From positions 788,001-852,000 of the forward strand of contig NZ_CP096972.1 in NCBI RefSeq assembly GCF_024758725.1: a stretch of DNA of 64,000 nt, written 5' to 3'. Of the stretch, positions 1 to 13,403 are shown piece after piece (within the stretch, counting starts at the first letter, position 1; every line of letters begins with the position of its first letter). The notes beneath the pieces are model-generated. The model had not been told where the DNA came from and did no database searches. It worked only from the letters and a program-made list of their open reading frames with translations. The translations under genes and the position numbers were made by a program. Origin of the DNA: Sphingomonas sp. SUN039 (GTDB lineage Bacteria > Pseudomonadota > Alphaproteobacteria > Sphingomonadales > Sphingomonadaceae).

Positions 1-268
1 GATTGTCCTTGCCGCTCAGCTTCGACAGGATGTCTGCACTGGTGACGAAGGTCTCGCCTGCTGCCGCTTCGAGCCGCTGCACCAGCGGATGCCCAGCGCT
101 GTCGGGCGTCCTCCACAGCATCTCGGGCGCAACCGCGGCATCGAGCGCTTCAGTCAGGATGCGGAGTCCCTCGGCAAGGAACTTGCCCTCGGCGCGCCGG
201 TGCTTCTTGTCGCGAAGGCTGCGGACCTGTTTGACGAGCGGGTTGGAGAAGCCGGTGATCTCGCGCAC
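1..268 (-). CDS. SpoU/TrmH-family RNA 2'-O-methyltransferase (N-terminal part, gene runs off the window)
   Basis: Only the first 89 codons are in the window; the gene continues beyond base 1. The reading frame opens with a GTG at 266-268, five bases after the HPr stop codon, and encodes a start of the form VREITGFSNPLVKQVRSLRD followed by a KKHRR-EGKFLAEGLRIL stretch. This basic opening and the F-x-AEG-x-R motif are typical of the substrate-binding N-terminal domain of SpoU/TrmH-type rRNA or tRNA 2'-O-methyltransferases. The catalytic SPOUT knot would lie outside the window, so the RNA target cannot be named. It is probably the last gene of the chvI-to-HPr operon, since the genes are tightly packed on the same strand. 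Confidence 0.75.
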   Translation of the reverse strand, partial: MREITGFSNPLVKQVRSLRDKKHRRAEGKFLAEGLRILTEALDAAVAPEMLWRTPDSAGHPLVQRLEAAAGETFVTSADILSKLSGKDN

Positions 269-272
269 CGGC

Positions 273-539
273 TCACTCTTCCCCGAACTTGTTCTCCACC
301 AGCTCCGCCAGCGCCGCGACCGCTTCCTCGGCCCCGTCGCCGCTCGCGCTGATCGTCACCGAGTCGCCGATCGCCGCGCCGAGCATCATCAGCCCCATGA
401 TCGAGGTGCCGACGACGCGCGCGCCGTCCTTTTCGACCTCGACGGTCGCGGGCAGTGTGCTTGCCAGCGTCACGAACTTGGCGCTCGCCCGCGCATGCAG
501 CCCGCGCTTGTTGGTGATGGCGACCGTCCGCGCGATCAT
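273..539 (-). CDS. HPr family phosphocarrier protein
   Basis: An 88-residue cytoplasmic phosphocarrier of the phosphotransferase system. It has the active-site motif GLHARA with His15, which accepts phosphate from enzyme I, and a Ser46 in GTSIMG, the regulatory site phosphorylated by HPr kinase. The length is normal for HPr. The start codon overlaps the stop of the EIIA gene by four bases (ATGA), so translation is probably coupled. No enzyme I gene or sugar permease is in the window. As in other alphaproteobacteria, this PTS is likely a regulatory relay rather than a sugar transporter (inference). Confidence 0.95.
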   Translation of the reverse strand: MIARTVAITNKRGLHARASAKFVTLASTLPATVEVEKDGARVVGTSIMGLMMLGAAIGDSVTISASGDGAEEAVAALAELVENKFGEE

Positions 540-955
540 GCCGCGCGCTCGCCATGCACGTCGCCCAGCACTTCGGAGGCAACGGTGATGTATTTGCGGC
601 CGGCCTCGCGTGCGGCGGCGACGGCATCGCGGACGTTCATCGTGCGGCGCGCGCCTTCGAGCCGGATCAGCATCGGCAGGTTGATCCCGGCGATGACCTC
701 GACACGCCCAGGCTGCATCAGGCTGATCGCCATGTTGGAAGGCGTACCGCCGAACAGGTCGGTCAGCACCACGACGCCGCGCCCGGTGTCGACTTCGGCG
801 ATGGCGGCGGCGATGTCGGCGCGGCGCGCTTCCATATCGTCATCGGGGCCGATGGCGATGGCGGCGACGGCGCGCTGCGGGCCGACGACATGTTCCATGG
901 CAGTGACGAATTCCGTGGCGAGACCGCCATGCGTCACCAGCACCAGACCGATCAT
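536..955 (-). CDS. PTS system EIIA component, mannose/sorbose (fructose IIA) family
   Basis: A 139-residue protein with the EIIA-Man fold signature: LVLVTHG at the N-terminus, where His9 is the expected phosphorylation site, and VLTDLFGGTPSN near residue 65. It would take phosphate from HPr. No EIIB, EIIC or EIID gene accompanies it, so in this operon it is best read as a regulatory EIIA whose phosphorylation state reports PEP/pyruvate balance. It overlaps rapZ upstream and HPr downstream by four bases each, showing tight translational coupling. Confidence 0.93.
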   Translation of the reverse strand: MIGLVLVTHGGLATEFVTAMEHVVGPQRAVAAIAIGPDDDMEARRADIAAAIAEVDTGRGVVVLTDLFGGTPSNMAISLMQPGRVEVIAGINLPMLIRLEGARRTMNVRDAVAAAREAGRKYITVASEVLGDVHGERAA

Positions 956-1893
956 TGCTGTTCCAAAGTCCCTTTGCTGCCCCCGCGCGCGCTGCCACCC
1001 TCTGTCAAATCGTCGGGGCGGCTGGCGAGATCGCGGTGAGTGACCGTGGGCGAAAATGCTGCATCGCGCAACCGCTTTGCGACGCGCTCGGCCATATGGA
1101 CGCTGCGGTGCCGCCCGCCGGTACAGCCGAACGCGATGCTGACATAGGATTTCCCCTCGGCCTGGTAACGCGGGATCAGGGTCAGCAACAAATCCTCGAT
1201 CCGGGTTGCCACGTCCTCATAGGCAGGATCCTGGGCGATATAGTCAGACACCGGTGCGTCGAGCCCGCTCATCGGGCGGAGGTCGTCGACCCAGTGCGGG
1301 TTTCGCAGGAAACGCATATCGAACATCAGGTCGGCGTTGCGTGGCACGCCGCGGGCGAACCCGAACGACATCACCGACAAGGTCGGCCCGCTGGTATCGC
1401 CGTCGCCGAACCGGTCGCGGAGGTCGGCCTTCAGCGCGTTGCTGGTGAACGACGTCGTATCGACGACATGGTCGGCCCATCGCCGCAAGGGTGCGACCAG
1501 TTCGCGCTCGCGGGCGATCCCGTCGGCGGCCGGACGGTCGAGCGCGAGCGGGTGCCGTCGCCGCGTCTCGGAATAGCGTCGTTCGAGTTCCGCCCCGCCG
1601 CAATCGAGGAACAACGTCGCGATCTGTGCGCCGTCGTCGCGCATCGCCTTGATCCGCGTCACGATGGCCTCGGCATCGAATCCACGCGTCCGGCTGTCGA
1701 TCCCGAATGCCAGCGGGCGGGCGTCATTGGCACCCTGCGGCAGGTCGGTGGCCAGCAAGCGATTGAGCAGGATGAGCGGCAGATTGTCGACGACTTCCCA
1801 GCCCATGTCCTCGAGCGTGTCGAGCGCCGTCGATTTGCCTGCGCCCGACATGCCGGAGACCAGCAGGATCCGGGTCGGGCGGGGCTGTTTCAT
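952..1893 (-). CDS. rapZ: RapZ family nucleotide-binding protein (RNase adapter)
   Basis: A 313-residue P-loop protein. The Walker A motif SGMSGAGKST spans residues 13-22. Family signatures further on are DSRTRGFD, the ELERRYSETRRRHPL helix and the C-terminal GCTGGRHRSV motif, all typical of RapZ/YvcJ. In E. coli RapZ presents small RNAs to RNase E; the alphaproteobacterial target is not evident from sequence. It overlaps both hprK and the EIIA gene by four bases, which places it inside the PTS-relay operon, as in many proteobacteria. The last ~25 residues (SARGGSKGTLEQQ) look disordered. Confidence 0.93.
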   Translation of the reverse strand: MKQPRPTRILLVSGMSGAGKSTALDTLEDMGWEVVDNLPLILLNRLLATDLPQGANDARPLAFGIDSRTRGFDAEAIVTRIKAMRDDGAQIATLFLDCGGAELERRYSETRRRHPLALDRPAADGIARERELVAPLRRWADHVVDTTSFTSNALKADLRDRFGDGDTSGPTLSVMSFGFARGVPRNADLMFDMRFLRNPHWVDDLRPMSGLDAPVSDYIAQDPAYEDVATRIEDLLLTLIPRYQAEGKSYVSIAFGCTGGRHRSVHMAERVAKRLRDAAFSPTVTHRDLASRPDDLTEGGSARGGSKGTLEQQ

Positions 1894-2324
1894 GCCGGCG
1901 TCCCCAACCGCTGAAGCGCCAGTTCAGCCTTGAACGGCGCAGAGGCTTCGCGCCCGTCCAGCGACAGCAACGGAATATCGACGCCGAGCAGACTGCGCGC
2001 CTGCCCAGGCTCGGGCAGCCGGGCCGCCGGTTCGCCGAGTGTTACGACCAGCGCAACCGGTGCTTCTGCAACATTGGGCATGTCCAGAATGCCAAGGCCG
2101 CGGACTTCGATCTTGCCGGCGATGGTTGCGGGGGCCGAGGCGACGATCCGTCCGGCACGGCGCTGAACGAAGGTGTAATCGTCGCTCACCAGCAGCGCGC
2201 CCCGGTCGATCAGGCGCAGCGCAAGGTCGGACTTTCCCGCACCCGAAACGCCTTCGATCATGATCGCGCGCCCGCCGACCGACACCGTTGTCGCATGGAG
2301 CGTGTCGGACGAGAGCATAGCCAC
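1890..2324 (-). CDS. hprK: HPr kinase/phosphorylase, short alphaproteobacterial form
   Basis: A 144-residue protein made of the C-terminal catalytic domain only. The Walker A motif GVSGAGKS is at residues 25-32, followed by the SDDYTF strand and the family signature IEVRGLGILD that binds HPr. Gram-positive HprK is about 310 residues with an extra N-terminal domain; the short form is usual in alphaproteobacteria, so this is not a truncation. It would phosphorylate Ser46 of the HPr encoded two genes downstream. It lies 20 bases after chvG, in the same transcription unit, linking two-component sensing with PTS regulation. Confidence 0.93.
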   Translation of the reverse strand: MAMLSSDTLHATTVSVGGRAIMIEGVSGAGKSDLALRLIDRGALLVSDDYTFVQRRAGRIVASAPATIAGKIEVRGLGILDMPNVAEAPVALVVTLGEPAARLPEPGQARSLLGVDIPLLSLDGREASAPFKAELALQRLGTPA

Positions 2325-2344
2325 CAGGTGCTCCTAGCCCCGCG

Positions 2345-3874
2345 TCACGCCACCGGCAAACGAATGGCGAAGCGTGCGCCGGTCCCCGACGGCGGGTCTT
2401 CCACGCCGATGCTGCCGCCCATCGCTTCGACAATCGTCTTGGCGATCGCGAGGCCAAGCCCGGAATGGCGCGCAAAGGCGTCCTCGGGCCGTTCGCTGTG
2501 AAAGCGCCGGAATATCGCTTCGCGGCGTTCGGGCGGTACGCCGGGGCCGCTGTCGTCCACATAGATGGAGATGCTGCCGTGAGTCCGACCCGTCGAAACG
2601 GCGACGCCCGCACCGGCCGCCGAAAACGACACGGCATTGTCGATCAGGTTTTCCACGGCACGCACGAGACGCGGTTCGTCGCCCATGACCCGCATCCGGC
2701 CCTGCGGCTTGTCGAAACTGACGACCGGCGTGTCGGCACCGCGTCGCAGGTCGCGGGCGGCAACGACTGTTTCGAGCATGGCGACCACATCGATCGTCTC
2801 GAAGCGGGTGCGCGACAGCTCGCCGTCGAGGCGGGAGAGCTCAGAAATGTCGGTCACCGAACGGTCGAGGCGGCGCACGTCCTCGGACAGGATCGCATGG
2901 AGCTGGGCGGTGATCGCCGGGTCCGATGTCTTGCCGAGACTCTCGACCGCCGACGCCATCGAGGCGAGCGGGTTTTTCAGTTCGTGCGCGACATCGGCGG
3001 CAAAGGTTTCGGTGGCGTCGATGCGTTCGCGCAAGGCCTGCGTCATGTCGCTGACCGCGCGCGCCAGCATCCCGATTTCGTCGTTGCGGTCGGGCAGGCG
3101 TGGCACAATGACGTCGCGCGACCGGCCGAGCCGCACCCGCACAGCTGCCTGCGCCAGCCGCCGCAACGGGGTCACAATGGTCCGCGCGAGGAACAACGAC
3201 AGGGCAATCGACAGGAACAATGTGCCAAGCACGATAATGGCGAGGCGGAACCGCTCGGCCCGGACGAGGCGCGTCACGTCGCGCGAATTGCCGACACTCA
3301 GCACGAACCGGGTGCGCTCCAGGTTCACGGCCGCTGCCGCAGTAACGATCAACGTGCGGTCGGGAGCGAGCCAGACGCGCGAGGCGACCGTCGCGCCGCC
3401 CATGACGCTTTGCAGCTCGGGCCAGTCCTTCGCCCGGTCGCCCGCATCGGTGAAGGGATCGGGCACATTGGCACCGACCAGCCGCTCGGCCAGCCGGTCG
3501 ACCCAGCGCGCGCCCTCATTGTCCCAGGGTTCATCGGCGCGACCGTCGAACCCGTAGGTGCGCGGCCCGGTTGCCCAGCTGTCGAGCAGTTGCTCGCCGG
3601 TGTTGTCGAACAGCCGCAACCGGTCGCCCGAGCGCTTGCCCAAGGTTTCGATCAACGCCTGACGCGCGCGCCGCGGCGCGGCATTGATCGCGGCGGCAGC
3701 GATCTGGGCCTCTCCTTCGGCCTGGGCCCGTCTTTCCTCGATCAGGCGCACCCGAAAATTGTCGAGGTAGAACAGACTGCCGGCCATCAGCACCAGCGCG
3801 ACGATATTGACCGCGAGTATGCGCCGCGTCAGCGAGCCGCGCCCCTGCCACGGCTCGATCTCCTCGCTAGCCAT
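2345..3874 (-). CDS. chvG: Sensor histidine kinase of the ChvG/ExoS type
   Basis: A 509-residue membrane kinase starting at the ATG at 3872-3874. Helix one spans about residues 18-37, a periplasmic sensor domain 40-205, helix two 208-231 and HAMP 231-285. The H-box is [13 protein letters not shown] with His297 as the phospho-acceptor, followed by the N-box [10 protein letters not shown] and glycine boxes DDSGPGVP and GLGLAIAK. The start overlaps the chvI stop by eight bases, so the pair is coupled. The longer reading frame upstream only duplicates chvI sequence. In relatives ChvG responds to acid and cell-envelope cues; here that is inferred from family and context. Confidence 0.9.
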   Translation of the reverse strand: MASEEIEPWQGRGSLTRRILAVNIVALVLMAGSLFYLDNFRVRLIEERRAQAEGEAQIAAAAINAAPRRARQALIETLGKRSGDRLRLFDNTGEQLLDSWATGPRTYGFDGRADEPWDNEGARWVDRLAERLVGANVPDPFTDAGDRAKDWPELQSVMGGATVASRVWLAPDRTLIVTAAAAVNLERTRFVLSVGNSRDVTRLVRAERFRLAIIVLGTLFLSIALSLFLARTIVTPLRRLAQAAVRVRLGRSRDVIVPRLPDRNDEIGMLARAVSDMTQALRERIDATETFAADVAHELKNPLASMASAVESLGKTSDPAITAQLHAILSEDVRRLDRSVTDISELSRLDGELSRTRFETIDVVAMLETVVAARDLRRGADTPVVSFDKPQGRMRVMGDEPRLVRAVENLIDNAVSFSAAGAGVAVSTGRTHGSISIYVDDSGPGVPPERREAIFRRFHSERPEDAFARHSGLGLAIAKTIVEAMGGSIGVEDPPSGTGARFAIRLPVA

Positions 3875-4589
3875 CGGTGAAGCGGTAACCCGCGCCGTAC
3901 AGCGTATCGATGGCGTCGAACGACGGCGCGACCGCCTTGAACTTGCGACGGATGCGCTTGATGTGGCTGTCGATCGTGCGGTCGTCGACATAGACTTCGT
4001 CATGATAGGCGACGTCGAGCAGCTGGTTGCGGCTTTTCACCACATCGGGGCGACTGGCGAGTGCCTCGAGAATCATGAATTCGGTTACGGTCAGCGCTAC
4101 CTCAAGCCCGTCCCAGTGCACACGGTGCCGCTGCGGGTCCATCGACAGCCGCCCGCGCACGATCGGCTCGCCGCCGCCTGCGCTTGTGCCCTCGGGATCG
4201 GCATCGCTGCGCGAGAATTCGACGCGGCGAAGGATCGCGCGGATGCGCGCGATCAGCAGTGCTTGCGAGAACGGTTTTGCGATGTAATCGTCGGCACCGG
4301 TGGCCAGACCCTCGGCCTCGTCGCTTTCCTGATCCTTCGACGTCAGCAGGATCACGGGCAGGGCGGATACCGCCCGCAACCGCCGCAGCAATTCCAGTCC
4401 GTCGAGCTTGGGCATCTTGATATCGCACACCGCCAGATCGGGCGGATTGTCGATCAGCGCCTTCAGCGCGACATCGCCGTCGGTATAGACGCGGGTGACG
4501 AACCCCTCCGCCTGCAGCGCGACCGCGACCGAGGTCAGAATGTTGCGGTCGTCGTCGACGAGAGCGATCGTTGCACCGGGCATTGCCAT
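3867..4589 (-). CDS. chvI: Response regulator of the ChvI type, OmpR/PhoB family
   Basis: About 240 residues, starting at [16 protein letters not shown] (4587-4589; ATG at 4583 is also possible). The receiver domain has the acidic pocket VDDD (12-14), the phospho-acceptor Asp56 in VCDIKMP, a conserved LTSKD Ser/Thr region, and a Lys in YIAKPF. A winged-helix DNA-binding domain fills residues ~140-235 and ends in the typical [14 protein letters not shown] helix and GAGYRF. It forms the first gene of the operon with chvG and the PTS relay. The divergent neighbour pckA is a known ChvI-linked gene in Agrobacterium, so control of pckA is plausible but not shown. Confidence 0.9.
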   Translation of the reverse strand: MAMPGATIALVDDDRNILTSVAVALQAEGFVTRVYTDGDVALKALIDNPPDLAVCDIKMPKLDGLELLRRLRAVSALPVILLTSKDQESDEAEGLATGADDYIAKPFSQALLIARIRAILRRVEFSRSDADPEGTSAGGGEPIVRGRLSMDPQRHRVHWDGLEVALTVTEFMILEALASRPDVVKSRNQLLDVAYHDEVYVDDRTIDSHIKRIRRKFKAVAPSFDAIDTLYGAGYRFTDG

Positions 4590-4761
4590 GATGTGGCGGC
4601 AGGGCGCGCGATACGCAAGCCAGTGCGGTGCGGCGGCCACTCAAAGAAGCATGAGGGCAATCGATTTCAATCGTGTCGGCGCTGTTCGCGGACTTGCGTT
4701 TCGCGCCTCCTGCCCGCAAGGGCCGTCGTCACATACGTATGCATAAGAACAGGCGACCGAC
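4590..4761. promoter_or_regulatory. Shared divergent promoter region between chvI and pckA
   Basis: A 172-base non-coding gap between two divergent genes, so it must carry both promoters. It contains a perfect 10-base palindrome CATACGTATG at 4732-4741, only 20 bases before the pckA start codon. The position suits an operator or part of the pckA leader. I cannot assign -35 and -10 boxes with confidence. Confidence 0.5.
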
Positions 4762-6369
<1,608 letters not shown>

Positions 6370-6381
6370 ACCGCCCGGAGA

Positions 6382-6415
6382 CATATCCGGGCTTCGCACT
6401 GAAAGCCCGGATATG
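6382..6415 (+). terminator. 13-bp perfect inverted repeat after pckA, overlapping the next start codon
   Basis: The arms CATATCCGGGCTT (6382-6394) and its exact complement (6403-6415) are separated by an 8-base loop. The hairpin starts 12 bases after the pckA stop. It has no T-run behind it, and its second arm contains the ATG (6413-6415) of the downstream gene. It may end or weaken transcription from pckA, or hide the start codon of the next gene. Confidence 0.6.
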
Positions 6416-6853
6416 ATCGACCATTCACCCCGCCTGTTTGCGACCGACGCCGAAGTCCGTCGCATCGGCCTTGGCCTGCTCGACCGCAGCCTGCCGCGTG
6501 CCGACTGGACGCACGAGGCGCATCTTGCCGCTTGCCACTGGATCGTCAGCGAACGTCCAGACATCGACCCCGACAGCGATCTGCGCGATATCATCTCGCG
6601 GTACAACGAGAGCGTCGGCGGGGTGAATGACGACAGTCAGGGCTATCACGAGACGATCACGCGGTGCTTTGTCCACGCGGTGCGACAGCATCGTTCCCAC
6701 GGGTCGCTGGTCGACCGCGTCAATGCCTTGCTGCTGTCGCCCTGCGGCAATCGCAGCTGGCCGCTGAACTTCTACAGCCATGCGCGGTTGTTCTCGGTTG
6801 CGGCGCGGCGCGACTTCATCGAACCCGACCTCGCACCACTGCCCGCACTCTGA
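6413..6853 (+). CDS. Conserved-looking protein of unknown function, 146 aa
   Basis: I do not recognise the family. The protein is soluble, with no signal peptide or membrane segment. It has histidine-rich motifs that look conserved: DWTHEAHLAACHW near residues 35-50, a GYHETITRCF stretch near 80-90, and an NFYSHARLFS motif near the C-terminus. The spaced His, Glu and Cys residues could bind a metal, but this is speculation. The start ATG is buried in the second arm of the inverted repeat that follows pckA, and no clear Shine-Dalgarno is free, so it may be translated poorly or under control of that structure. Confidence 0.7.
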   Translation: MIDHSPRLFATDAEVRRIGLGLLDRSLPRADWTHEAHLAACHWIVSERPDIDPDSDLRDIISRYNESVGGVNDDSQGYHETITRCFVHAVRQHRSHGSLVDRVNALLLSPCGNRSWPLNFYSHARLFSVAARRDFIEPDLAPLPAL

Positions 6854-6890
6854 TAAGCTGCCCGCGAAACGAATAATCGGGAGTCGGTCT

Positions 6891-7532
6891 GTGAACATCG
6901 GTGACATCATTGCCCAAAGCGGCGGTATCGGCTCGATCGCGCGAGAACTCGGCATCGACGAGGGCACGGCGCAAGCGGGCGTGACCGCGCTGCTTCCCGC
7001 TGTGCTCGGCGGGTTCAAGGGGCAGGCTCAGGCGCAGCCGGAAGGCCTCGGTGGCCTGTTGAACGTCGTGCAGGGGCTGGGTGGCGGCGGCTTGCTCGAT
7101 AGCGTGCTCGGTGCCGGTCCGTCGAATGTCGACGCGGGCAACAATGTGCTCGGCCAGATTTTCGGGTCGAAGGACACCAGCCGCGCGGTCGCGGCGGACG
7201 CCTCGGCGAAAAGCGGCGTGTCGGGCGACCTGCTCAAGAAGATGCTCCCGCTCGTCGCCATGCTGGTTGCTGGCTATATGGCGAAACAGGCGGGCGGCGG
7301 TCAGGAAGGCGGCGGGGGCATGCTCGGCAGCGTTCTCGGCTCGGTTCTCGGTGGCGGCCAACAGGGTGCGGGCGGCCTCGGCGGCATCCTCGGGTCGGTT
7401 CTTGGCGGCGGGCAGCAGCAGGCGGCGGCACCGGCGGGCGGTTTGGGCGGCCTTGCCTCGATGCTCGACATGGACGGCGACGGCAATCCGCTCGACGACA
7501 TCATGGGTATGGCAGCCAAATTCGCGCGCTGA
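6891..7532 (+). CDS. DUF937 (YidB-like) domain protein
   Basis: A 213-residue protein starting with GTG at 6891. The first ~50 residues contain the DUF937 pattern, a helical IGSIARELGIDEGTAQAGV segment followed by LLPAVLGGF. A single hydrophobic helix PLVAMLVAGYMAKQ lies near residues 122-136. The C-terminal half is a low-complexity Gly/Gln region with an internal duplication of a GGILGSVLGGGQQ-type unit, ending in an acidic DMDGDGNPLDDIMG motif that resembles a calcium-binding loop. The biochemical function is unknown for this family. A second, shorter DUF937-like gene follows 26 bases later. Confidence 0.8.
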   Translation: MNIGDIIAQSGGIGSIARELGIDEGTAQAGVTALLPAVLGGFKGQAQAQPEGLGGLLNVVQGLGGGGLLDSVLGAGPSNVDAGNNVLGQIFGSKDTSRAVAADASAKSGVSGDLLKKMLPLVAMLVAGYMAKQAGGGQEGGGGMLGSVLGSVLGGGQQGAGGLGGILGSVLGGGQQQAAAPAGGLGGLASMLDMDGDGNPLDDIMGMAAKFAR

Positions 7533-7558
7533 ATTTTCTCCACGAAAGGACGGATCTC

Positions 7559-7891
7559 ATGGGAATGCTCGACGGAATCCTCGGCCAGCTGGTCGGCAAT
7601 GTCGATGTCGCGAACCTCGCGACCAAGGTCGGCCTGTCGGAAGAACAGGTCGAAATGGCGATGACCGCGCTCGGTCAGGCCCACACCGCGCCGACCGACA
7701 CCATCGAGACGGCGGCGGCCAACACCGGCCTATCGGGCGATGTCCTGCAACAGATCGTCGGCCATATCGGTGGCGAGGGATCGCTGGGCCGCTTTGCCGA
7801 AATGCTGGGCGACCAAGGCGGCGGCGCAGGCGGCATCATGGGCACGCTCGGCGGGCTGGCGTCGGGGTTACTGGGCGGCAAGAAAGACTGA
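7559..7891 (+). CDS. Small DUF937-like protein
   Basis: A 110-residue, Gly- and Ala-rich protein. It begins MGMLDGILGQLVGN and carries two helical repeats, VDVANLATKVGLSEEQVEMA and a second copy around residues 50-66 (ETAAANTGLSGDVLQQIV). This arrangement is like the DUF937/YidB family. It ends in a glycine-rich tail GGLASGLLGGKKD similar to its upstream neighbour, suggesting that the two arose by duplication and work together. A Shine-Dalgarno-like AAGGA lies about eight bases before the ATG. Function unknown. Confidence 0.75.
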   Translation: MGMLDGILGQLVGNVDVANLATKVGLSEEQVEMAMTALGQAHTAPTDTIETAAANTGLSGDVLQQIVGHIGGEGSLGRFAEMLGDQGGGAGGIMGTLGGLASGLLGGKKD

Positions 7892-7938
7892 GCGCCCGCC
7901 CTCTGGCAGCACAACTGCCGGGGTGATATGCTTGCGCT

Positions 7939-8505
7939 ATGAACGCAGTCACGCCCTTTCCCTCGCCGAAAAAGATCGGTCTGCGCGCGATCGATTATCT
8001 GATGCTTTCGGATGCGGGGGCATTCGACGGCTATGGTCGAACCGAACTGATCGAGGGGGAGGTTTGGACGTTGTCTCCAGCACATAGTTGGCACGCGCGA
8101 ACCGTGTCCGATTTCAATTTCGAGCTGGGTCTGGCACTTCGAAAGGTCAAAAGTTCGTTGCGCGTTTTCAGTGGCGGCTCGGTGTCGCTCACGGACGACT
8201 CGGTCCCTGAACCCGATATTTCAGTCTGCGAAGACAATGACGAGGGGGTTTTGCCGCTCGCCAAGCTGAAACTGGCCATCGAGATTTCGGATTCGACGGC
8301 GGCGACCGACCTCGGTGTGAAGCTGCGGCTCTATGCGGGCGCGGGCGTCCCTGAATATTGGGTTGTCGAGCGCGACGCACGTGTCATCCACCAGATGTGG
8401 GCACCGTCGGACGGCGTTTACGCCGAGCGGCGGGCGGTGGCGTTCGGCGAGCGGGTGACGGCGGCGACGCTGGCGGACGTGAGTATCGAAACAAGCGAGC
8501 TGTAA
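7939..8505 (+). CDS. Uma2 family (DUF820) putative endonuclease-fold protein
   Basis: A 188-residue protein with the PD-(D/E)xK-like core of the Uma2 family: an ELIEGEVW strand (residues ~36-43), PEPDISVC near 92, the LAIEISDSTAATDLGVKLRLYA block with conserved Glu, Asp and Lys, and GVPEYWVV. The fold is shared with restriction endonucleases, but no cellular substrate is established for the family. There is no obvious partner gene beside it. It lies tail-to-tail with the NfeD gene. Confidence 0.88.
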   Translation: MNAVTPFPSPKKIGLRAIDYLMLSDAGAFDGYGRTELIEGEVWTLSPAHSWHARTVSDFNFELGLALRKVKSSLRVFSGGSVSLTDDSVPEPDISVCEDNDEGVLPLAKLKLAIEISDSTAATDLGVKLRLYAGAGVPEYWVVERDARVIHQMWAPSDGVYAERRAVAFGERVTAATLADVSIETSEL

Positions 8506-8508
8506 AGT

Positions 8509-8948
8509 CTAAGCCCGCTCCACCACCAGCACTGCCCCGTCGCAACCGGTTACCCTTAGCCGGTCGCCGACGGCGGCCTCTGCCCCTCGCGCCGACCATA
8601 CCCCGTCGCCGACCTTCACCCGCCCCGACAACGCATCGACGGGTTCGACGGCAGTCACGATACTCCCCACCAACCGCGCGCTTTTGTCGTTGAGCAGCGG
8701 GTCGGCGCTGACGATCGGGTTGTGCGTTAGATATTTACGCCCCGCGTAGATCGCGGCGACGCTGGCGACTGCGAAGATCAGGAATTGCGGGATTGCGCCG
8801 ATGGGCAGCAGCAGCGCGAGCACGCCGGTCAACACCGCCGCTGCGCCGATCCAGATCAGGAAAACGCCCGGCAGCAGCATTTCGGCAATGCCGAGCAAAG
8901 CGCCGGCGATCATCCACAGCCAATGGTCTGCCAACCCGAACGGCCCGT

Positions 8949-8952
<4 letters not shown>
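8509..8952 (-). CDS. NfeD family membrane protein
   Basis: A 147-residue protein with two to three hydrophobic helices (residues ~10-70) followed by an OB-fold-like C-terminal domain (80-145) with SARLVGSIVTAVEP, GRVKVGDGVWSAR and GDRLRVTGCDGAVLVVE. This is the short NfeD1b/YbbK type. It is paired with an SPFH protein whose stop codon overlaps its start by four bases, the usual arrangement. The pair forms membrane microdomain complexes in other bacteria. Confidence 0.9.
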
Positions 8953-12696
<3,744 letters not shown>

Positions 12697-12727
12697 CCTG
12701 AACGCCTAAATGGTTCTGGAGCTTGCC

Positions 12728-13237
12728 ATGCGTCTTACCCCGCCCGCCCTCGGGATCGCCCTGCTGTTGGCGACGGTATCGAGTGTCGGCCATGGCCAGC
12801 GGCCCGATGCGGTCATCGATGCGCGGTCTGTGTTGCTGGTCACGCAGGCCAGAAGCGAGCTGACGGCCGGCCGGTTCGAGACCGCCAATGACGCGCTGGA
12901 ATCCGCGCTGGCGGTCGATCCGCGCAACCGCACGGCGTACGCGCTGCTCGCCGAAGTCGCGCAGAAACAGGGCCTGCCGGGCAAGGCGATCCGCCTCTAT
13001 CGTGAATCGCTGCTGATCGAACCCAATGATATTGCGGCGTTGGCCGGGCAGGGCGAAGCGATGGTCGCCAAGGGCGCAGTGACCAAGGCAAAGGAGAATC
13101 TTGCGCGGATCAAGACATTGTGCGTCGGGGCCTGTCCCGATGGCGCACGGCTGGCGGCAGTGATCGAAAAGGGGCCCCCGCCCGTGGTGCAATCGGCACA
13201 GGCTGCGCCGGTGCTGCCGGTGACCACGCCGCGCTAA
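12728..13237 (+). CDS. Exported tetratricopeptide-repeat protein
   Basis: About 169 residues from the ATG at 12728, which has a GGAG site six bases upstream; an ATG at 12710 in the same frame lacks one. A signal peptide (residues 1-24, ending near VGHGQ) targets it to the periplasm. Three TPR-like helix pairs follow: LTAGRFETANDALESALAVD, YALLAEVAQKQGLPGKAIRLYRESL and a third ALAGQGEAMVAKGAVTKAKENL. Two cysteines, in TLCVGACPDG, could form a disulfide. The binding partner is unknown. Confidence 0.8.
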   Translation: MRLTPPALGIALLLATVSSVGHGQRPDAVIDARSVLLVTQARSELTAGRFETANDALESALAVDPRNRTAYALLAEVAQKQGLPGKAIRLYRESLLIEPNDIAALAGQGEAMVAKGAVTKAKENLARIKTLCVGACPDGARLAAVIEKGPPPVVQSAQAAPVLPVTTPR

Positions 13238-13403
13238 CCTAAACTCCTCCCCAGCGAAGCGCAGGGGAGGTGCCCGCAGGGCGGAGGGGCCGCCACGTTC
13301 AGCGGCGGGCGATGTTTCGTGTGGGACAGTGTCGCTCGCTGCGCTCGCGCCCCTCTGGCGCATTTGCGCCACCTCCCCTGCGCTTCGCTGAGGAGGAATT
13401 TGG
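13238..13403. repeat. GC-rich intergenic palindromic element
   Basis: The gap between the convergent TPR and rsmA genes holds a 28-base inverted repeat. One arm is at 13245-13272 and the other at 13370-13397; they differ at one position. Between them is a second, smaller set of complementary runs. It resembles the elements at 22391-22562 and 52780-52901 in layout (TCCTCCCC ends, CACCTCCCC inner parts). It could act as a two-way terminator; its recurrence suggests a dispersed family. Confidence 0.7.

Noticed and set aside
1890-2324. HprK as a truncated gene
   Set aside because: The short single-domain form with intact P-loop and signature is usual in alphaproteobacteria.
2465-3880. A 471-residue open frame on the plus strand opposite chvG
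   Set aside because: Antisense shadow of the sensor kinase with His/Arg/Gly-rich, non-domain sequence.
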